NCBI RefSeq assembly: GCF_027620315.1
Contig: NZ_JAPNNL010000020.1
Span: forward strand, 1-63,084
DNA from: Nonomuraea corallina
Lineage (GTDB): Bacteria > Actinomycetota > Actinomycetes > Streptosporangiales > Streptosporangiaceae
Length of the DNA: 63,084 nt
Reading direction: 5' to 3'
Positions 9,080-17,512 of this stretch are shown here, piece after piece; positions within the stretch are counted from its first letter, which is position 1; each line of letters opens with the position of its first letter. The notes beneath the pieces are model-generated. The model was not told the DNA's origin, did not search any database, and saw nothing but the letters and a program-made list of their open reading frames with translations. The translations under genes and the position numbers were made by a program.

Positions 9080-9924
9080 CCGCCGGCCCGGTCTGGGTCA
9101 AGAGCGATCGGCAGCGCGAACGCGAGCGGATCCTCGCCTCGCAGGGCCGCCGCACCACCTCGATCGCGACGGCTTCGACGATCCTGTTCGTCGCGCTGGC
9201 CGGCGTGGTGGTCATCAACTCGCCGGGCTGGCCCCGGGTGCGGGACACGTTCTTCGACCCGGAGATGTTCCTCAGGGCGGCGCCGGCGGTCGCCGAGGGC
9301 TTCCTGGTCAACATCAAGATCTTCCTGATCGCCGAGCCGCTGATCCTGGCCGTGGGGCTGGTGGTGGCGCTGATCCGCGGCACCAGGAGCCCCGCTCTCT
9401 TCCCGGTCAGGGCACTGGCCACGCTCTACGTGGACACCTTCCGCGGTGTGCCCACGCTGCTGGTCATCCTCATGGTCGGCTTCGGGCTCCCCGCCCTGAA
9501 GCTGCAGGGTGTCCCGGCCGACCTGACCACGCTGGGCGTCATCGCCCTGACGCTCTCGTACGGGGCGTACGTCGCGGAGGTGTTCAGGTCGGGCATCGAG
9601 TCGATCCATCCCAGCCAGGTGGCGGCGGCGCGCTCGCTGGGGCTCAGCCACGGCAAGACGCTGCGGTTCGTGGTGCTGCCGCAGGCCGCGCGTCGGGTGG
9701 TGGTGCCGTTGCTGAACGACTTCGTCTCGCTGCAGAAGGACACCGCGCTGGTGTCCACGATCGGCCTGGTGGAGGCGCTCCGGCAGGCGCAGATCATCAC
9801 GTCGCAGACGTTCAACTACACCCCCTACCTGGTGGCGTCGTTGCTGTTCATCCTGCTGACGATCCCGCTGGCGCGGTACACCGACCACCTGGCGGCGCGG
9901 GCGCGAAGGAGGCAGGGCTCGTGA
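9076..9924 (+). CDS. Amino-acid ABC transporter permease
   Basis: A 282-residue HisM/GlnP-type permease. After a charged N-terminus there are about five membrane helices. The EAA loop is visible as SIHPSQVAAARSLGLSHGKT, and the family motif QAARRVVVPLLNDFVSLQKDTAL follows. It starts at GTG 9076, overlapping the binding-protein stop, and ends in a GTGA overlap with the ATPase gene. A single permease gene implies a homodimeric channel. Confidence 0.9.
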   Translation: MTAGPVWVKSDRQRERERILASQGRRTTSIATASTILFVALAGVVVINSPGWPRVRDTFFDPEMFLRAAPAVAEGFLVNIKIFLIAEPLILAVGLVVALIRGTRSPALFPVRALATLYVDTFRGVPTLLVILMVGFGLPALKLQGVPADLTTLGVIALTLSYGAYVAEVFRSGIESIHPSQVAAARSLGLSHGKTLRFVVLPQAARRVVVPLLNDFVSLQKDTALVSTIGLVEALRQAQIITSQTFNYTPYLVASLLFILLTIPLARYTDHLAARARRRQGS

Positions 9925-10664
9925 GCGTGCTGACCATCCACAGCTTGTGGAAAAGTTTCGGCGACAACGTCGTGCTGCGCGGCGTCGACCTGGAGGTCTC
10001 CCAGCACGAGGTGGTGAGCCTGATCGGCGCGTCCGGCTCGGGCAAGTCGACCCTGCTGCGCTGCGTCAACCTGCTGGAGACGCCCGACGACGGCACCATC
10101 CATCTCGACGGCGAGGAGATCACCGACCCCCGGGCCGACGTGGACGCGGTGCGCAAGCGGTTCGGCACCGTGTTCCAGGCGTTCAACCTGTTCCCGCACA
10201 TGACCGTGATGGACAACATCACCCTGGCGCCGCGCCAGGTCCACCGGGTCGGCCGCGCGCAGGCCGAGCAGGAGGCGCACGACCTGTTGCGGCGGTTCGG
10301 GCTGGCGGACAAGGCCGGGGCCTACCCGGACCGGCTCTCCGGAGGTCAGCAGCAACGGGTGGCGATCATCAGGGCGCTGGCCACCAAGCCGAGGGTGATG
10401 CTGCTCGACGAGGTCACCTCCGCGCTCGACCCCATGCTGGTCGTCGAGGTGCTCGCCATCATCAGGGAGCTCAAGGAGTCAGGCATGACGATGATCCTGA
10501 CGACGCACGAGATGTCCTTCTGCCGCGACATCTCCGACACCGTGTGCTTCCTGGACGGCGGGGTGCTGCTGGAGAAGGGGCCGCCGGAGAAGATCTTCAC
10601 CGAGCCGGAGCACGAGCGCACCCGCGCCTTCCTGAGCAGCGTGCTGGAGTCGGGCCGCTTCTAA
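9921..10664 (+). CDS. Amino-acid ABC transporter ATP-binding protein (GlnQ type)
   Basis: A 247-residue ATPase with Walker A GASGSGKST, Q-loop VFQAFNLFPHMTV, signature LSGGQQQR, Walker B VMLLDEVTSALD and the H-loop His in LTTHEM. The sequence is typical of the polar amino-acid importer subfamily. It starts at GTG 9921 inside the permease stop. Its stop overlaps that of the convergent APC permease by 4 bp. Confidence 0.93.
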   Translation: MSVLTIHSLWKSFGDNVVLRGVDLEVSQHEVVSLIGASGSGKSTLLRCVNLLETPDDGTIHLDGEEITDPRADVDAVRKRFGTVFQAFNLFPHMTVMDNITLAPRQVHRVGRAQAEQEAHDLLRRFGLADKAGAYPDRLSGGQQQRVAIIRALATKPRVMLLDEVTSALDPMLVVEVLAIIRELKESGMTMILTTHEMSFCRDISDTVCFLDGGVLLEKGPPEKIFTEPEHERTRAFLSSVLESGRF

Positions 10665-12154
10665 CGCCGGTGCCTGCCCCGTCCGGGCGTCGCCACGGCG
10701 GCCCGGCCGGGGTCGGCCAGCAGGCTGCGGCGTCTGCCGTACGCGAGATAGACCAGCACCCCGAAGACCATCCACAGCGTGAACCACGCCCAGGTGATCA
10801 GCCGCAGGTTGACCATGAGCCAGAACGTGGCCGCCAGCGACAGGATCGGCAGCAGCGGCGAGAACGGCACCCGGAAGCCGCGCTCCAGGCCGGGCATCCG
10901 GCGCCGCATCACGATCACGCCCGCCGCCACGAACATGAACGCGAACAGCGTCCCCATGACGACCAGCTCCTGCATGGTGAGCACCGGCACGAACTCGGCC
11001 AGCAGGATGGCCACCAGGCCGATCACCCACGTCACCCGCGACGGCGTGTGGTACCGGCGGCTGATCGTCGCGAGCCCGCGAGGGATGAGCCCGTCGCGCG
11101 CCATCGAGAACAGCACCCGGGTCTGCCCCACCAGCAGCACCAGGATGACGGTGGTGAGCCCCAGCACCGCGCCGGCGTTGATGACGTGCACCATCCAGCC
11201 GGCGCCGACCGCCTGGAACGCGCTCGACAGCGGCGCCTGCACCGAGATGCTCGTGTACGGGACCATCCCCACCATGACGACGGCCACCGCGATGTAGATC
11301 ACCGTGGCCACGACCAGGCTGCGGATCATGCCCTTGGGCACCACCGTGCGCGGGTTGACCGTCTCCTCGGCGGCGGTCGCCACGATGTCGAACCCGACGT
11401 AGGCGAAGGCGATCACCGGCGCGGCGGCGAACACGCCGGCCCAGCCGAATGTCTGGCCCTGCCCCACGAACAGGTCCAGCACGGTCGCCGTCGGCGTGGC
11501 GACCGGCTGCGGCTCGGCGTGGAAGTCGCCGAAGTTCGCCACGTCCACGTACGCCGCGCCGACCACGATGACCGCGCCGATGGCCAGCAGCTTCGCCGTC
11601 ACCATCACCCACAGGGCGCGCAGGCCGATCCGCGCGCCGGCCGCCACGACCCCGGTGAGCAGCACCAGGATGACCAGGACGAGGATGTTCTCCACGATCT
11701 CGGGCCGGGGCACCCGCACGCCGAAGTCGCCGATGGCGCCCACGGTGATCTGCGCCCACGCCCGCGTCACCACGGCGGCGGCGAGTTGCAGCTCCAGGAT
11801 CAGCGCCCAGCCGATGACCCACGCCCAGATCTCGCCGAAGATGACGTAGGCGAAGGTGTAGGCGCTGCCGGAGGTCGGCATGGTCGAGGACAGCTCGGCG
11901 TAGCAGAGGCAGGCCAGCAGGCAGGCGATGCCCGCGATCATGAAGGACAGGATGACGCCGGGGCCGGCCGTCGTCGCCGCCATCCGCCCGGCGATGCTGA
12001 AGATCCCGGCGCCGATCATCACGCCGAGCCCGAGGACCACGAGGTCGGCCGTGCGGTACACCGGGGTGAGCGCATGCCGCGCGCCGGTCCGGAGCTCGGT
12101 TGCCTCGGCAGGCGGCAACCGTCTGGTCATACTGGACAAAGTGCCACACCCCAC
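10661..12154 (-). CDS. APC-family amino-acid permease (cationic amino-acid transporter-like)
   Basis: A 497-residue secondary transporter with about 12 membrane helices. GVMIGAGIFSIAG near residue 45 is the substrate-backbone-binding signature of helix 1 in the APC superfamily, and AYVGFDIVATAAEE belongs to helix 6. It resembles the CAT/YfnA group; the substrate is not readable. The GTG at 12154 gives the full length, but an ATG at 12130 (MTRRLPP) is equally plausible; neither has a strong ribosome-binding site. Confidence 0.85.
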   Translation of the reverse strand: MGCGTLSSMTRRLPPAEATELRTGARHALTPVYRTADLVVLGLGVMIGAGIFSIAGRMAATTAGPGVILSFMIAGIACLLACLCYAELSSTMPTSGSAYTFAYVIFGEIWAWVIGWALILELQLAAAVVTRAWAQITVGAIGDFGVRVPRPEIVENILVLVILVLLTGVVAAGARIGLRALWVMVTAKLLAIGAVIVVGAAYVDVANFGDFHAEPQPVATPTATVLDLFVGQGQTFGWAGVFAAAPVIAFAYVGFDIVATAAEETVNPRTVVPKGMIRSLVVATVIYIAVAVVMVGMVPYTSISVQAPLSSAFQAVGAGWMVHVINAGAVLGLTTVILVLLVGQTRVLFSMARDGLIPRGLATISRRYHTPSRVTWVIGLVAILLAEFVPVLTMQELVVMGTLFAFMFVAAGVIVMRRRMPGLERGFRVPFSPLLPILSLAATFWLMVNLRLITWAWFTLWMVFGVLVYLAYGRRRSLLADPGRAAVATPGRGRHRR

Positions 12155-12210
12155 TCACGGGACCCGCTCACCTTGCCTCATCACTCCTGGCACCAGCAAG
12201 CACGGAAGTG

Positions 12211-12254
12211 TCACGGTGACGGCACATCCGTGACGCCCCGGCCGTGAGGCCGGG
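12211..12254. terminator. Two inverted repeats between two minus-strand transporter genes
   Basis: TCACGG (12211-12216) pairs with CCGTGA (12228-12233), and CCCGGCC (12237-12243) with GGCCGGG (12248-12254) around GTGA. The second hairpin lies 6 bp beyond the stop of the MATE gene and probably ends its transcript. The first could instead be an operator of the APC permease gene. Confidence 0.45.
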
Positions 12255-12260
12255 AGCGGG

Positions 12261-13562
12261 TCAGGCGCCCACGACGAGCCAGGCGGAGCCGGCGGCCCGG
12301 CGGGCCAGGGTGACGAGCCGGGCCACCATCCACACCCCCAGCGCGCACCACAGGGCCACGATGTCCAGCCCGGAGGCGAACGCGGCGGCGGGCAGGTACG
12401 CCAGCGTCGTCCACACCCCCGCCCACGCCAGGTAGCGCTGGTCGCCCGCGCCGATCAGCACGCCGTCGAGCACGAACACCACCCCGCAGATCGGCTGGAA
12501 CAGCGCCACCGGCCAGAGCACGGCCAGCAGCTGCTCGGTCACCAGCGGGTCGGCGTCGAACACGCCCGGCAGCAGCGGCCGCGCCGCCAGCACCAGCACC
12601 GCCAGCACCGCCCCCGACCAGACGCCCCACGCGACCATCCGCCGCGTGGCCGCCCGGGTGGCCGTGACGTCGCCGGCGCCGAGCGCCCGGCCGGTGATGG
12701 CCTGCCCCGCGATGGCGATCGCGTCCAGCGCGAACGCGAGCATCGTCCACACCTGGGTGGCGATCGCGTACGCGGCCAGCTCGGCCTGCCCCATCCTGGT
12801 GGCGATCATCATGGCGACCAGCAGCACCACGCGCAGGCACACGGTCCTGATCAGCAGCGCGAATCCGGCCGTGCCCGCCTGCCGGATGCCCGCGGGATGC
12901 GGCCGCAGCGGCACGCCCAGCCGCCGCGCCCCCCGGACCACGACCGCGACGTACACCGCCGCGCCCAGGGTCTGCGCCAGCACCGTGCCCCACGCCGATC
13001 CGGCGATGCCCCAGTCCAGGACCAGCACGAACCAGGCGTTCAGCACCGCGTTGAGCGCGAACGAGCCGGCCGCCACCGCCAGCGGCGTCACGGTGTCCTG
13101 CAGGCCGCGCAGCACGCCCGTGCCCGCCAGCACGACCAGCATGGCGGGGGTGCCGATCAGGCTGATCCGCAGGTACGTCACGGCCTGCTCCGCCTGCTCG
13201 GGAGCGGCCCCGAACAGGTCCACCACCTGCGGCGCGAGCGGCCAGACGACCGCGATCAGCGCCGCGCCGATGGCCAGCGCCAGCCAGATGCCGTCCACCC
13301 CGTGCCGCATCGCCCGCTCGTGGTGTCCCGCGCCGGTCTGCCGCGCCACCGACGCGGTCGTCCCGTACGCGAGGAACACGCACAGGTTCACCAGCGTCGT
13401 GAGGACCGTGCCCGCGACGCCCAGCGCGCCCACGGCGGTGGTGCCCAGCCCGTGGCCGACGATCGCGTAGTCGGCCAGCAGGAAGAGCGGCTCGGCCACC
13501 AGCGCCCCGAAAGCGGGCACGGCCAGCCGCAGAATCTCCCTATCTCGCGACGTAATGGGCAT
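12261..13562 (-). CDS. MATE-family efflux transporter (DinF-like)
   Basis: A 433-residue multidrug/toxin exporter with twelve membrane helices in two similar halves. The N-terminus MPITSRDREILRLAVPA leads into the helix-1 motif PLFLLADYAIVGH typical of DinF-like MATE proteins. These couple export of organic cations or metabolites to H+ or Na+ influx (family knowledge). A MATE gene between rplI and dnaB is a conserved actinomycete arrangement. It is divergent from dnaB across 282 bp. Confidence 0.9.
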   Translation of the reverse strand: MPITSRDREILRLAVPAFGALVAEPLFLLADYAIVGHGLGTTAVGALGVAGTVLTTLVNLCVFLAYGTTASVARQTGAGHHERAMRHGVDGIWLALAIGAALIAVVWPLAPQVVDLFGAAPEQAEQAVTYLRISLIGTPAMLVVLAGTGVLRGLQDTVTPLAVAAGSFALNAVLNAWFVLVLDWGIAGSAWGTVLAQTLGAAVYVAVVVRGARRLGVPLRPHPAGIRQAGTAGFALLIRTVCLRVVLLVAMMIATRMGQAELAAYAIATQVWTMLAFALDAIAIAGQAITGRALGAGDVTATRAATRRMVAWGVWSGAVLAVLVLAARPLLPGVFDADPLVTEQLLAVLWPVALFQPICGVVFVLDGVLIGAGDQRYLAWAGVWTTLAYLPAAAFASGLDIVALWCALGVWMVARLVTLARRAAGSAWLVVGA

Positions 13563-13670
13563 TAGCCAATTATGCCCCTTACTGGATGTGCGGTGCCAAC
13601 TTTCTTCCTTCCACAGCCGGTGGACATCGTATCCGCAGGTCAGAGTGCCTATTGATGAGGAGGTCCATAG

Positions 13671-13747
13671 TTATCCCCAGGCTCGTCCACAGGCCTTTCA
13701 CACCCTGAGGGGCCTGCGTACACAGCTTGACCACAACGTTGTCCACA
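13671..13747 (+). promoter_or_regulatory. Cluster of DnaA-box-like 9-mers upstream of dnaB
   Basis: Four same-strand 9-mers: TTATCCCCA (13671), TCGTCCACA (13683), TTGACCACA (13727) and TTGTCCACA (13739). The last is the high-GC actinobacterial consensus and the second fits its degenerate form; the other two have one mismatch each. They form two pairs, both with exactly 12 bp from start to start. A weaker match lies on the other strand near 13619. The cluster ends about 100 bp before the dnaB start, so DnaA control of dnaB or DnaA titration is possible. Confidence 0.5.
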
Positions 13748-13844
13748 GGCCGCGTTGCTGAGTGGGCGTGGAGCCGCGAAACTGTCACACCGGTCGACTA
13801 CAAGTGGGGGTGGTGCGACCGCTGCGAGCAGTCGAGGGGGCGCG

Positions 13845-16800
13845 GTGAGCATTGACGAAGAGATCGGCGGTGCGGGCCCGGGCTTCGAGCGCACCCCGCC
13901 CAACAACATCGAGGCCGAGCAGTCGGTGCTGGGCGGCATGCTGCTGTCGAAGGACGCGATCGCCGACGTCATCGAGATCGTGCGCTCCGACGACTTCTAC
14001 CGGCCCGCCCACCAGATGGTCTTCGACGTCATCACCGACCTCTACGGCCGGGGTGAGCCCGCCGACGCCGTCACGGTCTTCGACGAGCTGCAGAAGCGCG
14101 GGGAGATGGCCCGGGTCGGCGGCGCCGCCTACCTCCACACCCTCACGGCTGTCGTCCCCACCGCCGCCAACGCCGGCTTCTACGCCAAGATCGTCCGGGA
14201 GCAGGCCGTCCTGCGCCGCCTCATCGAGGCCGGCACCCGTATCGTCTCCTACGGCTACGGCGGCCAGAACGAAGAGGTCGACGACCTCGTCGACCGCGCC
14301 CAGGCCGAGATCTACAAGGTCACCGAGCGCCGCACGTCCGAGGACTACGCGGCCCTGGCCGACATCATGCCCGGCGCCCTGGACGAGCTGGAGGCCATCG
14401 GCAGCCGCGGCGGGCAGATGGTCGGCGTCCCGACCGGCTTCGCCGACCTCGACCAGCTGACCAACGGCCTCCACCCGGGCCAGATGATCGTGGTGGCCGC
14501 GCGACCGGCCATCGGCAAGGCCCTCGCCCTCGACACCCCTCTGCCCACCCCGGCGGGCTGGACCACGATGGGCGAGGTGCGGGCCGGCGACGAGCTGGTC
14601 GGCGCCGACGGCAGGCCGACGCGCGTCGTCGCGGCCACCGAGGTCATGCACGGCCGGCCCTGCTTCGAGGTGGAGTTCAGCGACGGCACGGTGATCGTGG
14701 CCGACGCCGACCACCAGTGGCGCACGTCCCACGAGGAGCAGGCGCCGACGGGCGGGGCCCCCACGGCCGCGCGCTCAGCCGTCGTGACCACGAAGGAGCT
14801 GGCCGACGCCCTGGGCCGCGCCGCCGACCGTCGGCCCGTTCACTCCGTCGCCGTCGCCGCGCCCCTGCGGCAAGAGGAGCGGCGCCTCCCGCTGCCGCCG
14901 TACGCCCTGGGCGTCTGGCTCGGCGACGGTCACCGCGCGAGCGCGCGCCTGACCACCGCCGACGCCGGCCTCCTCGCGGCCCTGCGAGCCGACGGCGTCC
15001 GCGCCGGACGCCTCAGCCGTCCGACGCTCCACGCGATGCGCTTCGCCGACCGCCGGGGCAGCGTCCTGGACGTCCTGCGTTCCCTCGGCGTCCTGGGCGA
15101 CAAGCACATCCCCGCGAGCTACCTGCGCGCCTCCGAGCGGCAGCGCCGCGACCTGCTGGCCGGCCTGCTCGACGCACGCGGGCGGATCGGCGCCTCGGGC
15201 CGGATCGAGCTCGCCGTGACCGGCCGGCGCCTGGCCCGCGACGCCCACGAGCTGATCCTGAGCCTCGGATACCAGGCGACCTCGCGGCCCCGGCAGGGCG
15301 AGGGCCGCGAGGCTCACGTGATCGCCTTCACCACGCCCGACCCGGTGTTCCGGCTCACCGGGAAGACCTCCGGGCAGGCCGTCGAGCCCGACCCCGCGAC
15401 GCTGGTCCGCCACGTCGTGGCCGTGCGCCCCGTCCCGTCGCGGCCGGTGCGCTGCGTGCAGGTCGACAACGCCGACCACCTCTACCTCGCGAGCCGGTCC
15501 TGGATCCCCACCCACAACAGCACGCTCGGCCTGGACTTCGCCCGGTCCGCGGCGATCAAGCACGGCATGACCACCGTGATCTTCTCGCTGGAGATGTCGC
15601 GCAACGAGATCACCATGCGTCTGCTGTCGGCCGAGGCGCGGGTCGCGCTGCACGCCATGCGCTCGGGCATGATGACCGACGACGACTGGACCCGGCTGGC
15701 CCGCCGGATGAGCGAGGTGGCGGAGGCGCCGCTGTTCATCGACGACTCGCCCAACATGTCGATGATGGAGATCCGGGCCAAGTGCCGCCGCCTCAAGCAG
15801 CGCAACGACCTGCGCTTCGTGGTCATCGACTACCTGCAGCTGATGAGCTCGCCGAAGAAGACGGAGAGCCGCCAGAACGAGGTGTCGGAGATCTCCCGGG
15901 CCATCAAGCTGCTGGCCAAGGAGCTGGAGGTCCCGGTGATCGCCATCTCCCAGCTCAACCGCGGCCCCGAGCAGCGGACCGACAAACGCCCCCAAGTGAG
16001 CGACCTGCGTGAGTCGGGCTGCCTGACCGCGGATACCCGCGTCCTGCGAGCGGACACGGGGGCAGAGGTGTCGCTGGGCGAACTGCTGGAGTCGGGCGCG
16101 CGCCACATCCCGGTCTGGTCCCTGGACGAAAGACTGCGGCTCGTCCCGCGAACCATGACACACGTATTCCCCAGCGGAACGAAGGAGGTTTTCCGGCTCC
16201 GGCTGAAGTCCGGCCGGGAGGTCAAGGCGACCGCGAACCACCCTTTCTTGACCTACGAGGGCTGGCGTCCCCTGGGGGAGCTCTCCCCCGGCGTACGCCT
16301 CGCCGTCCCCCGAGGTGTTCCCTCTCCGCAGAACACCAAGGAGTGGTCACCGGAGGAGATCGTTCTTCTGGCGCACATGATCGGAGATGGATCGAACGTG
16401 GGCGTCCATGGGGAGCGGTCCAAGCAGGCCGCGCGGTGCGTCCCTATGCTGGAGTGCACGGTGGCCAACACGAACAACGACACCGTTCCCCGCGAGGTGT
16501 GGGACCACGTTCGAGTCCTGCTGGCAGAACGGGGCGTGACCCACCGGAGGTTCGCCGCAGCCCTGGGCACCCAGTTCTGCGGCAGCGCCCTGGGGAAGCA
16601 CGCGCCGAGCCGGGCGCGTTTGGGCAGGGTGGCCGAGATCCTCGACGATGCCGATCTGGAGCTGATGGCGGTGAACGACGTGTTCTGGGACGAGATCGCC
16701 TCCATCGAAAGCCTGGGCGAGGAGCCGGTCTACGACGCCACCGTCCTCGGCACCCACAACTTCGTGGCGAATGGGATCTCCGTCCACAACAGCATCGAAC

Positions 16801-16973
16801 AAGACGCGGACATGGTGATCCTGTTGCACCGGGAGGACGCCTACGAGCGGGAGTCGCCGCGGGCGGGCGAGGCCGACCTGATCGTGGCCAAGCACCGTAA
16901 CGGCCCCACGGCGACCGTGACCGTGGCGTTCCAGGGTCACTACAGCCGCTTCGTCGACATGGCGCAACACTAG
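13845..16973 (+). CDS. dnaB: Replicative DNA helicase DnaB with two in-frame inteins
   Basis: The precursor has 1042 residues; removing the inteins leaves 452, normal for DnaB. N-extein (residues 1-225): DnaB_N domain (EAEQSVLGGMLLSKDAI) and the start of the RecA-like core up to RPAIGK. Middle extein (167 aa): STLGLDF, the rest of Walker A, through Walker B FVVIDYLQLM to DLRESG. C-extein (60 aa): SIEQDADMVILLHR to the end. The intact hexamer unwinds DNA at the fork. The GTG at 13845 follows GAGGGGG by 4 nt and gives the usual N-terminus; upstream in-frame sequence lacks family similarity. Splicing at both sites is needed for activity, since each intein splits a catalytic motif. Confidence 0.97.
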   Translation: MSIDEEIGGAGPGFERTPPNNIEAEQSVLGGMLLSKDAIADVIEIVRSDDFYRPAHQMVFDVITDLYGRGEPADAVTVFDELQKRGEMARVGGAAYLHTLTAVVPTAANAGFYAKIVREQAVLRRLIEAGTRIVSYGYGGQNEEVDDLVDRAQAEIYKVTERRTSEDYAALADIMPGALDELEAIGSRGGQMVGVPTGFADLDQLTNGLHPGQMIVVAARPAIGKALALDTPLPTPAGWTTMGEVRAGDELVGADGRPTRVVAATEVMHGRPCFEVEFSDGTVIVADADHQWRTSHEEQAPTGGAPTAARSAVVTTKELADALGRAADRRPVHSVAVAAPLRQEERRLPLPPYALGVWLGDGHRASARLTTADAGLLAALRADGVRAGRLSRPTLHAMRFADRRGSVLDVLRSLGVLGDKHIPASYLRASERQRRDLLAGLLDARGRIGASGRIELAVTGRRLARDAHELILSLGYQATSRPRQGEGREAHVIAFTTPDPVFRLTGKTSGQAVEPDPATLVRHVVAVRPVPSRPVRCVQVDNADHLYLASRSWIPTHNSTLGLDFARSAAIKHGMTTVIFSLEMSRNEITMRLLSAEARVALHAMRSGMMTDDDWTRLARRMSEVAEAPLFIDDSPNMSMMEIRAKCRRLKQRNDLRFVVIDYLQLMSSPKKTESRQNEVSEISRAIKLLAKELEVPVIAISQLNRGPEQRTDKRPQVSDLRESGCLTADTRVLRADTGAEVSLGELLESGARHIPVWSLDERLRLVPRTMTHVFPSGTKEVFRLRLKSGREVKATANHPFLTYEGWRPLGELSPGVRLAVPRGVPSPQNTKEWSPEEIVLLAHMIGDGSNVGVHGERSKQAARCVPMLECTVANTNNDTVPREVWDHVRVLLAERGVTHRRFAAALGTQFCGSALGKHAPSRARLGRVAEILDDADLELMAVNDVFWDEIASIESLGEEPVYDATVLGTHNFVANGISVHNSIEQDADMVILLHREDAYERESPRAGEADLIVAKHRNGPTATVTVAFQGHYSRFVDMAQH
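14520..15518 (+). other. Intein 1 in DnaB (P-loop site, DnaB-b type), 333 aa
   Basis: Inserted between GK and ST of Walker A. It begins ALALDTPLPTP (Ala at position 1, as recalled for the mycobacterial DnaB-b intein) and ends IPTHN before Ser+1. Block B is GTVIVADADHQW; blocks F/G are CVQVDNADHLYLA...THN, with the penultimate His and terminal Asn. An Ala-1 intein must bypass the first acyl shift (established knowledge). The endonuclease part has LAGLIDADG motif 1 (ALGVWLGDGH, Asp136), but motif 2 reads LAGLLDARG, with Arg220 at the second catalytic position. It should splice but probably no longer cuts DNA. Confidence 0.93.
16020..16790 (+). other. Intein 2 in DnaB (DnaB-a site), 257 aa, degenerate endonuclease
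   Basis: Inserted between DLRESG and SIEQDADMV, the site of the cyanobacterial DnaB inteins. It starts with Cys1 (CLTADTRVL), has block B TANHPFLT (His74) and ends VYDATVLGTHNFVANGISVHN split by the usual blocks F and G, with His-Asn before Ser+1. All class 1 splicing residues are present. One LAGLIDADG-like motif remains (LLAHMIGDGS, about 117-126) and no second is visible. The region 106-225 is therefore a shortened homing-endonuclease remnant, a step towards a mini-intein. Confidence 0.92.
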
Positions 16974-16999
16974 GCGCTGGGGCGCCTACAGCAGGACGA

Positions 17000-17512
17000 T
17001 CATGAAGGCCCGCCGAGCCGGGGCGGGTGGGACTCCGGGCAGTCGCGGGGGCCGACGCGCTGCCCGCCACCGACGACGGTGACCCGCACGGAGCGTTCCC
17101 GCGCGGTGGCGGAGACCGTGCACACGATCTGCTCGACGGCCAGAGTGGACAGGTCGCCGGCCGGAGCGGACAGGGTCACCACCACGTGCCCGGCCGGCTC
17201 GGCGGACACCGAGAACGGACCGGCCTCGCGGGGGATGTCGGTGGTGAACCCGCGCGCCTGCTCACCGGCGGTGGGTCCGGCCGCCAGCAGCGTGAGCGTC
17301 TCCGCCAGGGGCAGCCGGCGGCCGGGCCGCGTCACGGCGCCGAGCCGGCCGTCCCGCACCAGGAAGAGGGTGATCGCCGTGGTGGTGGCGACGGGTCCGC
17401 TCGGTGGGTCGCCGGCGAGGATGACGTCGCTGGGCCGTACGCCGCAGCCGGTCACGGCGACGAGCGACACGAGCCCTGCGGCGAGCACCCGGCGGGCGCG
17501 GCCGGTCCTCAC
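17000..17512 (-). CDS. Lipoprotein (GerMN-like) of a two-component operon
   Basis: A 170-residue lipoprotein: a basic N-terminus, a hydrophobic stretch and a VTGC lipobox with lipidation at about Cys23. The mature domain ([39 protein letters not shown]) resembles GerMN-type domains. The GTG at 17512 overlaps the histidine-kinase stop (GTGA), so it is the third gene of regulator-kinase-lipoprotein. By analogy with CseA, a lipoprotein partner may tune the sensor at the membrane surface; this is inferred. Confidence 0.75.
   Translation of the reverse strand: MRTGRARRVLAAGLVSLVAVTGCGVRPSDVILAGDPPSGPVATTTAITLFLVRDGRLGAVTRPGRRLPLAETLTLLAAGPTAGEQARGFTTDIPREAGPFSVSAEPAGHVVVTLSAPAGDLSTLAVEQIVCTVSATARERSVRVTVVGGGQRVGPRDCPESHPPRLGGPS

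Noticed and set aside
13671..13747. The DnaA-box cluster as the chromosomal oriC
   Set aside because: Only four 9-mers are seen, and dnaA, recF, gyrB and rpmH are absent; oriC in actinomycetes has many more boxes beside dnaA-dnaN.
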